In this document: in pieces, positions 9,081 to 18,213 of the stretch
Layout: each line of letters opens with the position of its first letter
Position numbering within the stretch: the stretch's first letter is position 1
NCBI RefSeq assembly: GCF_014489635.1
Contig: NZ_CP060828.1
Location: 1,302,001-1,366,000 of the forward strand
DNA from: Streptomyces roseirectus
GTDB lineage: Bacteria > Actinomycetota > Actinomycetes > Streptomycetales > Streptomycetaceae
Direction of reading: 5' to 3'
DNA length: 64,000 nucleotides
The notes under the pieces: model-generated
Database searches by the model: none
What the model was told of the DNA's origin: nothing
Seen by the model: the letters and a program-made list of their open reading frames with translations, nothing else
Position numbers and translations under genes: made by a program

Positions 9081-9114
9081 GTTCCTCGCCTCGCTCTTGT
9101 CGTCCGTCCAACGT

Positions 9115-9151
9115 CGGAACGTGACCGTATCGTCGTAACGGTCACGTTCCG
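9115..9151. promoter_or_regulatory. Perfect 14-bp inverted repeat
   Basis: CGGAACGTGACCGT at 9115-9128 is repeated in inverse at 9138-9151 with a 9-bp spacer. It lies between the DUF6421 gene and the SDR gene, 35 bp before the SDR start. Reading on the minus strand, no T-tract follows, so an operator for a dimeric regulator, or a processing/pausing hairpin, is more likely than a simple terminator. Confidence 0.6.
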
Positions 9152-9186
9152 TCGGTACTGTGTCGTCCTTGCCTTGCCCCGACCGC

Positions 9187-10584
9187 TCACGCGGCCGTGC
9201 GCTCCGCGCCGTCCGCGCGGATGCCACGGGTCGAGGCGATCACACTCTTCAGCTTCTTCGCCAGCGCCTCATAGAACATGCTGAGCGGAAACTCGTCCGG
9301 GAGCACGTCGTCGACGAGCTTGCGGGGCGGCTGGGAGAGGTCGAGGGCGTCGGGGCCCTTGGCCCACTTCGAGGCCGGGTGCGGGGAGAGGTAGCGGGCG
9401 ACCAGGTCGTAGCCGGCGAACCAGTGGACGAGCTTCGGGCGGTCGATGCCGTCCTTGTAGAGCTTCTCGATCTCGGCGCACAGGTCGTTGGTGACCTTGG
9501 GGGCGCGGTCCCAGTCGATGTGCAGCTTGTTGTCGGTCCAGCGCACGACTTCGCCCCGGTGCAGGTGGGCGAAGAGGAGCTGCCCGCCGAGGCCGTCGTA
9601 GTTGCGGACGCGGTCGCCGGTGACCGGGAAGCGGAACATGCGGTCGAAGAGGACCGCGTACTGCACGTCGCGGGCCTGCGGGACACCGTCCGCTTCGAGC
9701 TTCACGGCCTCCTTGAAGGCGGTGAGGTCGCAGCGGAGTTCTTCGAGGCCGTACATCCAGAACGGCTGGCGCTGCTTGATCATGAACGGGTCGAAGGGCA
9801 GGTCGCCGTGGCTGTGGGTGCGGTCGTGCACCATGTCCCACAGGACGAACGCCTCCTCGCAGCGCTTCTGGTCGTGGACCATCGCGGCGATGTCCTCGGG
9901 CAGGTCGAGGCCGAGGACGGAGACGGCGGACTCGGTGACCCGGCGGAAGCGGGCGGCCTCGCGGTCGCAGAAGATCCCGCCCCAGGAGAATCGTTCCGGC
10001 GCCTCGCGGACGGCGATGGTCTCCGGGAAGAGGACAGCCGAGTTGGTGTCGTAGCCGGGGGTGAAGTCCTCGAAGGTGATGCCGCAGAACAGCGGGTTGT
10101 CGTACCGGGTGCGCTCCAGCTCGGCCAGCCAGTCGGGCCAGACCATGCGCAGGACGACGGCCTCCAGGTTGCGGTCCGGGTTGCCGTTCTGCGTGTACAT
10201 CGGGAAGACGACGAGGTGCTGGAGGCCGTCACGGCGGTCGGCGGCCGGCTGGAAGGCGAGCAGCGAGTCCAGGAAGTCGGGGACCGGGAAGCCACCCTCG
10301 GACCAGGCGGTGAGGTCCGCGACGAGGGCGCGGTGGTAGGCGGCGTCGTGCGGCAGCAGCGGGCACAGCTCCTCGATCGCCGCGACCACCTCGCCGACGG
10401 CCCGCTCCGCCTCGGCGTGCGTCGGGGCGCCCTCGGCGTCGAAGTCGATCGAGCCGTTGGCGGCCTGCCAGGGGCGGATGCGCTCCACTGCGGCTTTCAG
10501 AACCGGCCACGCGGCCTGTTCGATCACCCGGACTCCGGAAGGAAGCCCCTCTCCCGCCGTCGCCCGCACAAGAATTTCCGTCAT
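9187..10584 (-). CDS. DUF6421 family protein
   Basis: This is a 465-residue cytosolic protein that I recognise only as the DUF6421 family of actinobacteria. It has conserved aromatic and acidic stretches, for example 'WDMVHDRTHSHGDLPFDPFM' around residue 246, with a His/Asp-rich set (H-D-x-T-H-S-H) that could bind metal. The start ATG is at 10584. The conserved grouping with the SDR and threonine aldolase suggests a shared amino-acid or aldehyde-related role, but that is inference. Confidence 0.72.
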   Translation of the reverse strand: MTEILVRATAGEGLPSGVRVIEQAAWPVLKAAVERIRPWQAANGSIDFDAEGAPTHAEAERAVGEVVAAIEELCPLLPHDAAYHRALVADLTAWSEGGFPVPDFLDSLLAFQPAADRRDGLQHLVVFPMYTQNGNPDRNLEAVVLRMVWPDWLAELERTRYDNPLFCGITFEDFTPGYDTNSAVLFPETIAVREAPERFSWGGIFCDREAARFRRVTESAVSVLGLDLPEDIAAMVHDQKRCEEAFVLWDMVHDRTHSHGDLPFDPFMIKQRQPFWMYGLEELRCDLTAFKEAVKLEADGVPQARDVQYAVLFDRMFRFPVTGDRVRNYDGLGGQLLFAHLHRGEVVRWTDNKLHIDWDRAPKVTNDLCAEIEKLYKDGIDRPKLVHWFAGYDLVARYLSPHPASKWAKGPDALDLSQPPRKLVDDVLPDEFPLSMFYEALAKKLKSVIASTRGIRADGAERTAA

Positions 10585-10841
10585 GTCCCATCCTCCACGG
10601 GAGAACCTCGCGTAAGGACACCGTAGGCATATGACGTTTCCGCTAGCAAGAAGGACCTCGGGAAATTATCCTGCCCACCCTCATGGTCACCGCATTTTTT
10701 CCTGCCGTACATGCCAAGCGCGCGGAGTTCGGCACAACGCCTTGATCGCCCCGGCATTCTTCCGGGGATCCCGGGGAAGGCGCGGGCAGGCCGTCGCAGG
10801 CCCTAGGCTGCGGAGCGCACTGGCGTCGACGGAGAGCGAGA

Positions 10842-11516
10842 GTGGCCTTGGAGTTTGTGACCATCGGGCATCGCGGGGTGATGGGAGTCGAGCCCGAGAA
10901 CACGTTGCGGTCGTTCGCGGCGGCGCAGGAGGCGGGGCTGGACGCGATCGAGCTCGACCTGCACCTGACGTCGGACGGCACGCTGGTGGTGATGCACGAC
11001 GCCGACGTGGACCGCACGACGGACGGCTGCGGGCCGGTCGCCGAGCACACGCTGGAGGAGCTGCGGACGCTGGACGCGGGGCGCGGGGAGCGGGTCCCGA
11101 CGTTCGAGGAGGTCCTGGACGCGGTGTCGGTGCCGTTGCAGGCCGAGATCAAGGACACTCACGCCGCGCAGGCGCTCGCCGAGGTCATGCTGAAGCGCGA
11201 CCTCGTCGAGCGCGTCGAGGTGTCCTCGTTCCACGAGCACGCGCTCGCCGAGATCAGCCGGCTCGTGCCGGGCGTGCGGACCGCGCTGATCGGCGGCCGC
11301 TACGGCGTCGACATCGCGGACCGCGCCGTCGACGTGGGAGCGCGCACACTGTGTCTCAACATCCGGCGTCTGACGCTGGAGACGGTCGAGCACGCCCGCA
11401 AGCACGACCTGCGCGTGATCGGCTGGGTGGTGAACACACAGGACCAGCTGCGCCTCGCGCGGGCCTTCGAGCTGACCGGGGTGACGACCGACTACCCGGA
11501 GATCAAACGCAGTTGA
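10842..11516 (+). CDS. Glycerophosphodiester phosphodiesterase
   Basis: This is a 224-residue GDPD TIM-barrel enzyme that hydrolyses glycerophosphodiesters to glycerol-3-phosphate and an alcohol. The N-terminal 'GHRGVMGVEPENTLRSF' contains the His-Arg and Glu-Asn catalytic and metal residues, 'ELDLHLTSDGTLVVMHD' the second His and Asp, and 'QAEIKD' another Glu. It has no signal peptide, so it is cytosolic. The start is GTG at 10842 after GGAGAG. The 257 bp upstream (10585-10841) holds no gene and should contain the promoter. A strong hairpin follows the stop. Confidence 0.92.
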   Translation: MALEFVTIGHRGVMGVEPENTLRSFAAAQEAGLDAIELDLHLTSDGTLVVMHDADVDRTTDGCGPVAEHTLEELRTLDAGRGERVPTFEEVLDAVSVPLQAEIKDTHAAQALAEVMLKRDLVERVEVSSFHEHALAEISRLVPGVRTALIGGRYGVDIADRAVDVGARTLCLNIRRLTLETVEHARKHDLRVIGWVVNTQDQLRLARAFELTGVTTDYPEIKRS

Positions 11517-11521
11517 GGGAC

Positions 11522-11556
11522 CGGCTGATCAGTTCGTTCAGGGTATTGATCAGCCG
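11522..11556. terminator. Bidirectional terminator hairpin
   Basis: CGGCTGATCA at 11522-11531 pairs with TGATCAGCCG at 11547-11556 across a 15-nt loop. It lies between the convergent GDPD and GNAT genes and overlaps the last codons of the GNAT gene. The position and perfect 10-bp stem suit shared termination. Confidence 0.7.
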
Positions 11557-12089
11557 AGTTCCTTGACCAGCAGCTCGAATTCGAGGCCGGCCCGGCGCGG
11601 GATGCCGAAGCGCTCGTCCCCGTACGGGAACGGCGTCGTCCGGCCGGTACGGCGGTAGCCGCGGCGCTCGTACCAGGCGATCAGGTCGTCGCGCAGCGAG
11701 ATCACGGTCATGTGCATCTCGGCGACGCCCCACGTCTCGCGGGCCTGCCGTTCGGCCTCCGCGATGATCCGCTTGCCCAGCCCCTCGCCCTGCAACGCCG
11801 GGCTGACGGCGAACATCCCGAAGTAGGCGTGGTCGCCGCGGTGTTCGAGCTGGCAGCAGGCGACGACGACACCGGCCCGCTCGACGGCGAGCAGCCGGCC
11901 GTCCGGTTTCGCGATGACCTCCCGTACGCCCTCGGGGTCCGTGCGCTGACCGTCCAGGAGGTCCGCCTCGGTGGTCCAGCCCACGCGGCTCGTGTCGCCC
12001 CGGTAGGCCGATTCGATCAGCGTCACCAGGGCCTCGACATCGGCGTCGGTGGCGTCGCGGTAGGTCAGCGCGGTCTCGGCGGTCTCCAT
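11550..12089 (-). CDS. GNAT family N-acetyltransferase
   Basis: This is a 179-residue GNAT protein. Motif A (acetyl-CoA binding) is 'FAVSPALQGEGLGKRIIAEAE' near residue 99, preceded by the 'VACCQLEHRGDHAYFG' strands and followed by 'WYERRGYRRTGRT', the usual C-terminal signature. The acceptor is unknown. The start is ATG at 12089 (METAETALTYRDA); the upstream ATG at 12155 gives a proline/arginine-rich extension unlike the family. Confidence 0.85.
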   Translation of the reverse strand: METAETALTYRDATDADVEALVTLIESAYRGDTSRVGWTTEADLLDGQRTDPEGVREVIAKPDGRLLAVERAGVVVACCQLEHRGDHAYFGMFAVSPALQGEGLGKRIIAEAERQARETWGVAEMHMTVISLRDDLIAWYERRGYRRTGRTTPFPYGDERFGIPRRAGLEFELLVKELG

Positions 12090-12202
12090 GTGCGGTTCTT
12101 CCGTCCTCGGGGTGCGGTGGGGCACGGCCGGGCTCGTGGGCCTGGCGTGATCCATGAGGCCCGGACTTCGCAGAGCCTAACTCTCCCGTAGGCTCCGGCT
12201 GC

Positions 12203-12595
12203 ATGGTGCATGTACTGAGCAGTCGCGTCCTCCTCCACCCCGCCGACCCCGACCGCGCCCGCCGGTTCTACGGCGAACAGCTCGGCCTCGGCGTCTACCG
12301 CGAGTTCGGCACCGGTCCCGAGCGGGGCACGGTGTACTTCCTCGGCGGCGGGTTCCTGGAGATCGCCGGGCGCACGGACGCGCCCCGGGACCCGGAGACC
12401 CGGCTGTGGCTCCAGGTTCCCGACCTGTCGGCGGCCCATGACGAGCTGGTCGCGCAAGGGGTGCCGATCGTGCGGGAGCCCGTGAAGGAGCCCTGGGGGC
12501 TCGTCGAGATGTGGATCGCCGATCCCGACGGGACGCCGATCGTGCTGGTGGAGGTCCCGGCCGACCATCCGATCCGCTACCGGCCCGGTATCTGA
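12203..12595 (+). CDS. VOC family protein (glyoxalase/bleomycin-resistance fold)
   Basis: This is a 130-residue single-domain vicinal-oxygen-chelate protein. The paired beta-alpha-beta modules start 'SSRVLLHPADPDRARRFYGE' and 'RLWLQVPDLSAAHDELVAQG', ending 'WIADPDGTPIVLVEVP', with candidate metal ligands His and Glu. It could be a glyoxalase-like, dioxygenase or antibiotic-binding protein; the sequence does not decide. The short 5' region after the divergent GNAT gene holds its promoter. Confidence 0.82.
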   Translation: MVHVLSSRVLLHPADPDRARRFYGEQLGLGVYREFGTGPERGTVYFLGGGFLEIAGRTDAPRDPETRLWLQVPDLSAAHDELVAQGVPIVREPVKEPWGLVEMWIADPDGTPIVLVEVPADHPIRYRPGI

Positions 12596-12737
12596 GCCCT
12601 CCCGGATGGCCGGGGCGCGGGCACGGGCTTAGCGTGCTGGAAGGGGTCCTTCGACGGTGAGGGCTCACGTCTCGGGTACGCGCGCGCCGGGGCGTACGTC
12701 TGCGGGGCTTACGTCTCGGGGCTTACGGAGGATCGTC

Positions 12738-13490
12738 ATGAAGCTCGACGCGACCGTGCCCGGCGGGCCCTGCTGGACGGAGCTGGGCACCGGTGACCTG
12801 GAGGCGGCGAAACGGTTCTACGGCGGCCTGTTCGGCTGGCGGACCGAGACGGACCCCCGGCCCGAGGCGGGCGGCTACACGATGGCGTACCTCGGCGAGG
12901 ACGCGGCGGCCGCGCTGACGCCGCTGTACCGGACGGGGCAGCCGGTCGCCTGGACCGTCTCGTTCGCCGTGTCGGACGCGGACGTCAGCGCGCGCCTCGC
13001 CGGCGAGGCGGGCGGGACGGTGCTGCTCGGGCCCATGGACGTGTTCGACGCGGGCCGCTTCGCCGTGGCCGCCGATCCGGGCGGCGCCGTCTTCCAGCTC
13101 TGGCAGGGCCGCGGCTTCCCCGGCGCCGGGGTCTTCAACTCCCCCGGCGCGCTCGGCTGGGCCGAACTCCTGACCCGCGACGCCGCGCGCGCCGAGTCCT
13201 TCTACACGGCCGTCTTCGGCTGGACCGTCCGCCCCTCCGCCCGCTACCCCCGACTCGGCGTCGGCGGCGAGGACTTCGGCGGCATGCTCACCATGGACGA
13301 CCGCTTCCCGCCCGAGGTGCCCCCGCACTGGCTGCCGTACTTCGCGACCGACGACGTCGACAACGCCGCCTCCACCGCCGGGAGTTCGGGCGGTACGACG
13401 CTGATGGCGCCGATGACGATGCCCGACGGACCCCGGATCGCCGTGCTCCGGGACCCGCAGGGCGCGGTGTTCGGCGTCTACCGGGCCTGA
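12738..13490 (+). CDS. VOC family protein, two-domain
   Basis: This is a 250-residue protein with two tandem VOC domains: residues about 1-120 ('CWTELGTGDLEAAKRFYGGLFGW') and about 130-250 ('GWAELLTRDAARAESFYTAVFGW'). The two halves are clearly related repeats, each ending 'DPxGAVF'. Such proteins are often annotated as glyoxalase-like or hydroxylase-like in Streptomyces; the ligand is unknown. The ATG at 12738 has a strong GGAGG site, so the longer reading from 12657 is not used. It is probably co-expressed with the upstream VOC gene. Confidence 0.85.
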   Translation: MKLDATVPGGPCWTELGTGDLEAAKRFYGGLFGWRTETDPRPEAGGYTMAYLGEDAAAALTPLYRTGQPVAWTVSFAVSDADVSARLAGEAGGTVLLGPMDVFDAGRFAVAADPGGAVFQLWQGRGFPGAGVFNSPGALGWAELLTRDAARAESFYTAVFGWTVRPSARYPRLGVGGEDFGGMLTMDDRFPPEVPPHWLPYFATDDVDNAASTAGSSGGTTLMAPMTMPDGPRIAVLRDPQGAVFGVYRA

Positions 13491-13497
13491 CGGTCCG

Positions 13498-16086
13498 TCA
13501 CGCCAGGGGCGTCACCGTCACGTTGTCCAACACCGGGGCGAACGCGGACCGTTGCCCGTACGCGTTGTACGACGTCCCGTCGAAGTCGGGGAGTTCGTCG
13601 GCGGTGAAGGTGAGGGTGTTGACGCCCTGACGGAGTGTCACCGGGAGGGACAGGTCGTCGAAGTTGTTGAAGTGGAAGGTGGTCGGGAACAACACGCGCC
13701 AGGGCTCGCCCCCGTTGACCGACAGGTCGGCGTGCCGGCACAGCGGGTCGGGGTTGTAGTGGGTCGAGGGCGCCTGCTCGCCGTTGGAGTACCGCAGGGT
13801 GAGGGCGTGCCGTCCGGCCCGCTCGGCGGTGACCGTGAGGGTGAGCGCGTTCCCTGCTCCCCCGCCGACCCCGTCGACGGCCTTGCCCCCAGTGGCGTAC
13901 GGGTAGACGCCGGTGACCTGGGCGGTGCCGGTGAGGACGCCCTCCTCGGCCGGGTACGTCGCCGTCGGCAGCAGCCCGCGCGAGGGTCCCAGCAGCAGGC
14001 GGTCCACGACGAGCCGGTCCGAGGTCGCCGTGACGGTGACGCGGCTGATGCCGCCGGCCAGGAACAGCGGCACGGCGCCGTCGCGCAGCTCCCCCACGTC
14101 CTCCCCGTCCACCGCGAGCCGGCCCTCGCCCGCGCCGATCCGCTCGACGGTCGCGCTGACCTCGCCCGCGTCCCGCGCGTGCACCCAGAAGGTGACGGCG
14201 GCGCCCCGGCCGAGGACGACGACTCCGGGGCCCGAGGCGCCGGGGCGTGTGAAGTCGGTGCGGGCACCCTCGCCGAGGGAAGCGAACTCGGCGTCGTACA
14301 CGGCGACTTCACCGGCGTCCGTGCCGCGCGGGATCAGGTCGAGGCGGTCGATCACCGCGTCGCCCCTGGTGGTCCCGAGGTCGGGGTCGTGGGCGGCGAG
14401 GGTGAGGGTGTGGCGGCCGGCGGTGAGGGTGACGCGGGTGTCGGTGTGCCCCCACACGGCCCACTGGTATCCCACGGGCAGGAGCACTTCCCGGGGTTGA
14501 CCGCCGTCCACCCTCAAGAACGCGTTGGTGGGCCCGAGTTCACGTACGAGGTCGGCCTTGTTGTACGCGTTGGCGTAGATCCGTACGTCGTACTCGCCAT
14601 CCTGCGGGGCCTCGACGTCGAAGCTCAGCACCAGGTCGGAGCCGGTGCGCAGGCCGCCCACGTGATAGCCCCCGGAGGTGGCGAACTTCCCCACGTCAAA
14701 CGGGGATCCCTCGGGCCCGTTCCTCGTCCAGCTCTCACCGGTGTGCGCCGCGTCCTCGGCCTCGTACGACCTCCGCCGGCCGGCCGACGCGGACGACAGG
14801 GCGGCCCCGTTGCCGCCGGGCGAGAGGGTGAGCCGGTAGGCGGACATCGCGTCGAGACGGGCCAACGGGAGGCTCACCCGGTCGTCCGTGACGGGGAGTT
14901 CGGCCTCCTCGATGAGCAACGGGCGTTCGCTCGCGCCGAGTTGGCCCGTCCAGGGGATCTCCTCCAGGCGGGCGTGGACGACGGTGCCGAAGACGGCGGG
15001 GTCGACGTGCGCGACGGCGACCTCGGCGGCGCCGTCCGCACCGCCGAACAGGACACGGGCCTGGCGGCGTTCGCGGTCGAGGACGGCGACGCCCTGGAGC
15101 GTGTACTGGATGTCGGGGTGGGGCGCGGTGACCTGGACGGTGTCGCCGGTCAGGGTGCCGTAGGCGTGCAGCAGCCACCACTGGCCGTTGGCCCGGTTCG
15201 CGCCCACCGCCGAGTCGTTGAGGTTGCCCGCGATGTTCCAGTACGCCATGTCGGCGTCGACCTTGGACTCCTCGATCGCCGCGATCCACTGGATCATCTG
15301 GCCGGGCACCGAGAGGTGGTAGTTGTGCGCGTACTCGTTGATGTTGACCGGGAGCGGGCCGATGCCCAACTCCCGTTCGAGGGCCCGGTACTTGGCGACG
15401 GCGCCGCGCACCTCGCCGGGCGAGGACAGCTCGTGCCAGGTAATCACGTCGGGCAGGACGTCCGCGTCCCGCGCGAACTCCAGGAAGCCCCGCACCTCGT
15501 CGTACAGGAGGCAGGTGTTGGGACCGGCGACGCGGGCGTCCGGGTCCAACTCCTTGATCAGCGCGTGGACTTCGCGCCAGGCGGCGAAGAAGGCCGCCGG
15601 GTCGGTACGCCAGGAGACGCCGTCGTGACTGAACTCGCCGTCGCCGAACATGTTGCCCTCGGGCTCGTTGAACGGCACATAGACGAGGTGGGAACGCAAC
15701 GCGCCCATACCGAGGGCGAGTTCGACCTGGCGGCGGACGCGGGCCTTGAGGTCGGCGAGGCGTTCGGGGCCGGTCGCGCCGGGCCACTCGTAGGGGAAGC
15801 CGCGGTAGGTGTCCGGGATGTAGACGTAGATCTCCCTGCCGCCCGCCTCGACGAACGACGGCAGGATCTCCAGGGCGTCGGCGCCGGGGTGCTGGACGCC
15901 GTCCTGGGCCTTCGTCGACACCGTGCGCAGCCTGATGCCCTCGATGAGGCTGCGGCTGGGCACGCCGTCGCCGTACACGCCGTACAGCGTGCCGCTGGCG
16001 CCGCCGTGGAACGGGCCGGTGCCGGCGCCGAGGTCGACGAGGAGGGTGTCGGGGGCGGGTCCGTCGGGGGCGGGTTCGGGTGACAC
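13498..16086 (-). CDS. Large GH39-like (clan GH-A) glycosidase with carbohydrate-binding domains
   Basis: This is an 862-residue protein. Residues about 20-350 form a clan GH-A TIM barrel: the general acid/base is the Glu of 'PFNEPEGN' (about residue 141) and the nucleophile the Glu of 'NINEYAHN' (about 251). Two or three beta-sandwich CBM6/35-like regions follow, with 'YEAEDAAHTGESW', 'VYDAEFASLGEG' and 'YPAEEGVLTG' as typical N-terminal strands. No signal peptide is seen, so it may be intracellular. The start is GTG at 16086 with a perfect GGAGG six bases upstream, 13 codons inside the longest frame. The substrate is uncertain: a xylosidase- or arabinosidase-type activity is plausible. Confidence 0.8.
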   Translation of the reverse strand: MSPEPAPDGPAPDTLLVDLGAGTGPFHGGASGTLYGVYGDGVPSRSLIEGIRLRTVSTKAQDGVQHPGADALEILPSFVEAGGREIYVYIPDTYRGFPYEWPGATGPERLADLKARVRRQVELALGMGALRSHLVYVPFNEPEGNMFGDGEFSHDGVSWRTDPAAFFAAWREVHALIKELDPDARVAGPNTCLLYDEVRGFLEFARDADVLPDVITWHELSSPGEVRGAVAKYRALERELGIGPLPVNINEYAHNYHLSVPGQMIQWIAAIEESKVDADMAYWNIAGNLNDSAVGANRANGQWWLLHAYGTLTGDTVQVTAPHPDIQYTLQGVAVLDRERRQARVLFGGADGAAEVAVAHVDPAVFGTVVHARLEEIPWTGQLGASERPLLIEEAELPVTDDRVSLPLARLDAMSAYRLTLSPGGNGAALSSASAGRRRSYEAEDAAHTGESWTRNGPEGSPFDVGKFATSGGYHVGGLRTGSDLVLSFDVEAPQDGEYDVRIYANAYNKADLVRELGPTNAFLRVDGGQPREVLLPVGYQWAVWGHTDTRVTLTAGRHTLTLAAHDPDLGTTRGDAVIDRLDLIPRGTDAGEVAVYDAEFASLGEGARTDFTRPGASGPGVVVLGRGAAVTFWVHARDAGEVSATVERIGAGEGRLAVDGEDVGELRDGAVPLFLAGGISRVTVTATSDRLVVDRLLLGPSRGLLPTATYPAEEGVLTGTAQVTGVYPYATGGKAVDGVGGGAGNALTLTVTAERAGRHALTLRYSNGEQAPSTHYNPDPLCRHADLSVNGGEPWRVLFPTTFHFNNFDDLSLPVTLRQGVNTLTFTADELPDFDGTSYNAYGQRSAFAPVLDNVTVTPLA

Positions 16087-16144
16087 GGGGTGCCTCCAGG
16101 GCGGGGCGGTGCGGTGGACTGTCATGCATCACACCTCGGTGCGG

Positions 16145-16156
16145 CGAACCGTTTCG
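16145..16156. promoter_or_regulatory. LacI-family-type operator candidate
   Basis: CGAACCGTTTCG at 16145-16156 is a 12-bp near-palindrome centred on CG (two internal mismatches), the form typical of LacI-family sites. It lies about 60 bp upstream of the glycosidase GTG, where a repressor would act. No LacI gene is present in the window. Confidence 0.4.
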
Positions 16157-16339
16157 GCAAGCCGTCCGGAGTGTCGAACATCGGTCGGTTCCTCGAATCG
16201 GCCTGGTCGAACGTAAGGAGGGGCGACGGCTCGCGTCAACGGGTGGACGCACGGTTCGCTCCGGCGCGTTCTCGATCCCCTTCACGCCCCCTCGTGCACT
16301 TCTGCGCTCGCGTGCGCGCCGCCCGGCGTGGGCATCGCT

Positions 16340-16395
16340 CCCTTCGTACGGCTCCGTACGGCCCGCACGGCTCGTATGACTCGTACGGCTCGGGA
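16340..16395 (+). repeat. Short CGTACGGCTC tandem repeats in a 337-bp gene-free stretch
   Basis: The gap 16087-16423 between the divergent glycosidase and DUF5134 genes contains about five degenerate 9-11-bp copies of CGTACGGCTC at 16345-16392 just before the DUF5134 gene. Apart from these and the operator candidate at 16145, I see nothing in the gap. Confidence 0.5.
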
Positions 16396-16423
16396 CCGGC
16401 ATACACGGCACGGGGAGGTGCAC

Positions 16424-17029
16424 GTGCACGGACCGGCTTCACTCGGCTGGCTGCTGGTGGCGTTGTGCGCGGCGACGGGGGCCTACTGCCTGCTGCGGAT
16501 GCGCAGCGCGGACGAGGGGCAGCGGCGGGCCGCGGGCGGTGAGGCGGTGATGGGGTTCGGGATGGCCGCGATGGCGGTGCCGGCGGGGGTGTTCACGCCG
16601 CCGGGGTGGGCGTGGCCGGTGTATCTGACGGTGTTCGGGGCGGCGGCGGTGCACGCGCTGTGGGCGGCCCGGGGCAGCGCGCACCATCTGCATCACCTCG
16701 TGGGGGCGCTGGCGATGGTCTACATGGCCGCCGTGATGGCGCTCTCACCGTCGCACGTGCATGCGCACGGCAGTTCGGGCGTGCCGCTGCTCACGGGGGT
16801 GCTGTTGCTGTACTTCGCGGCGTACGTGCTGGCGTCGGGGGCGCGGCTCGTGCCGGTGACGTCGGGCGGGGCGAGCGGCGGAGGAAGCGGTACCGGGGGC
16901 GGGGGCAGCAGCGGTTCCGGTGACGGCGGCAGTGCCGGTCGTCCGGGGTGGGCCGACCGGCCGGAGCTGGCGCGGGCGTGCCGGTTGTCGATGGGCATCG
17001 GGATGCTGGCGATGCTGATCACGATGTGA
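16424..17029 (+). CDS. DUF5134 family membrane protein
   Basis: This is a 201-residue polytopic membrane protein with about five hydrophobic helices. The His-rich loop 'ARGSAHHLHHLVGALAMVYM' and 'SPSHVHAHGSSG' contain several histidines that could bind metal. Between the last two helices is a flexible glycine/serine linker (about residues 145-175). Function is unknown; DUF5134 is common in Streptomyces next to M56 peptidases, as here. The start is GTG at 16424 with GGGGAGG six bases upstream. Confidence 0.72.
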   Translation: MHGPASLGWLLVALCAATGAYCLLRMRSADEGQRRAAGGEAVMGFGMAAMAVPAGVFTPPGWAWPVYLTVFGAAAVHALWAARGSAHHLHHLVGALAMVYMAAVMALSPSHVHAHGSSGVPLLTGVLLLYFAAYVLASGARLVPVTSGGASGGGSGTGGGGSSGSGDGGSAGRPGWADRPELARACRLSMGIGMLAMLITM

Positions 17030-17046
17030 GGCGCGCTCCTCGCGGC

Positions 17047-17196
17047 CGGCCCGGAACGTCCGGCCCCTCGCGCCCGACCCGAGACACCCGGCACCTCGTG
17101 CCCGACTCGAAGCGCCCGACCCCTCGTACTCGGCCCGGAACGCCCGGCGCCTCGTACCCGGCCCGGTGGAGCGCCCAGCGCCTCTTGCCCGACCCC
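17047..17196 (+). repeat. Degenerate ~28-bp tandem repeats
   Basis: About five imperfect copies of a 27-32-bp unit, consensus GCCCGGAACGCCCGGC-CCTCGTACCCG, fill the space between the DUF5134 and M56 genes. The unit lengths differ and no start codon with a ribosome site fits, so I treat it as non-coding. It may have arisen by slippage. Confidence 0.65.
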
Positions 17197-17277
17197 CCTC
17201 GCCTCAATCGTGATCTACGCCACTTTGCCGTGCACGACCGCCCACGCCCCCGCGCCCCGCCTCATAGGCTGCTGCCC

Positions 17278-18213
17278 ATGACGGTCCCCGCGGTCCTCCT
17301 CCTGCTCGGCTTCCTGACCGCCGTCGCGGCCCCTCGGCTGCTGGCCCGCGCGGACTGGCCGGAGCGAGAACCGGTGGTCGCGCTGTGGGTGTGGCAGTGC
17401 GTGGTCGCGGCGGTCCTGCTGTGCTGCGCGCTGTCGATGACACTGAGCGCGGCGGCGGCCTGGCAGGCGGTGCGCGGGCACGTGTTCGCCCCGGCGCCGC
17501 GCGCGGTGGTGGAGGCGTACGCCCTGACGACGGCCGGTCCCTGGGCCGCGGCGACGGCGGTGTCGCTGGCGTGCGCGGGGCTGTGGAGCGGGGCGATGCT
17601 GGTGCGGGAGATCGTCCGCGCGCGGCGCCGGCGCCGGGCCCGGCGTGCGGAACTGCGGCTGCGGGTACCGCTGTTGCCGGGTGAGCGGCCGGGCGGGGAG
17701 CGGCTGGTGGTGCTGGAGGGCGAGCGGGCCGACGCCTGGTTCATGCCCGGCGCGACACCCCAACTCGTCGTCACCACCGCCGCGTTGCGTCGCCTGAAGG
17801 GCCGTCAGCTGGAAGCCGTGCGCGCGCACGAGCAGGGGCACGCGCAGGCGCGGCACGACTGGCTGCTGCACGCCTCGGGCGCGCTCGCGAACGGGTTTCC
17901 GCAGGTCCCGGTGTTCGCGGCGTTCCGCGACGAGATGCACCGGCTGGTCGAACTGGCCGCCGACGACATGGCGTCCCGCCGCTTCGGCCGGCTCACCACG
18001 GCCCTCGCGCTGGTCGAACTCAACGAGGACAGAGGGGTGTTCGGCCCCAGAGGCGACGCCGACGGGCACCTCCCCCAGCGCGTCGACCGCCTCCTCACTC
18101 CCCCGAACCGCCTGCGCCCCTCCCACCGCCTGCGCCTGACGGCCGTCGCGACGCTGGTCCCCGTGGTGCCGGTACTCGTCACGCTGGTACCGGCGTTGCG
18201 CACACTGGGCTGA
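17278..18213 (+). CDS. M56 family membrane metallopeptidase
   Basis: This is a 311-residue BlaR1/MecR1-type peptidase. Two or three N-terminal hydrophobic helices are followed by a cytoplasmic zinc-peptidase domain with HEQGH (H-E-x-x-H) near residue 185 and a downstream 'ELAADDMA' that supplies the third ligand (E-x3-D). A final hydrophobic helix closes the protein. In Streptomyces such genes often accompany BlaI-type repressors; none is adjacent here. The ATG at 17278 fits the family; the long upstream frame through the repeats is not coding. Confidence 0.85.
   Translation: MTVPAVLLLLGFLTAVAAPRLLARADWPEREPVVALWVWQCVVAAVLLCCALSMTLSAAAAWQAVRGHVFAPAPRAVVEAYALTTAGPWAAATAVSLACAGLWSGAMLVREIVRARRRRRARRAELRLRVPLLPGERPGGERLVVLEGERADAWFMPGATPQLVVTTAALRRLKGRQLEAVRAHEQGHAQARHDWLLHASGALANGFPQVPVFAAFRDEMHRLVELAADDMASRRFGRLTTALALVELNEDRGVFGPRGDADGHLPQRVDRLLTPPNRLRPSHRLRLTAVATLVPVVPVLVTLVPALRTLG

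Noticed and set aside
13552..16083. Long 843-codon open frame on the plus strand opposite the glycosidase
   Set aside because: It is an antisense shadow of a clear glycoside hydrolase gene, rich in Val/Gly/Asp from high-GC third positions and without family motifs.
16948..17277. Upstream extension of the M56 gene through the 28-bp repeats
   Set aside because: The repeat translation is Pro/Arg-rich and lacks a start; the peptidase begins with its first membrane helix at 17278.
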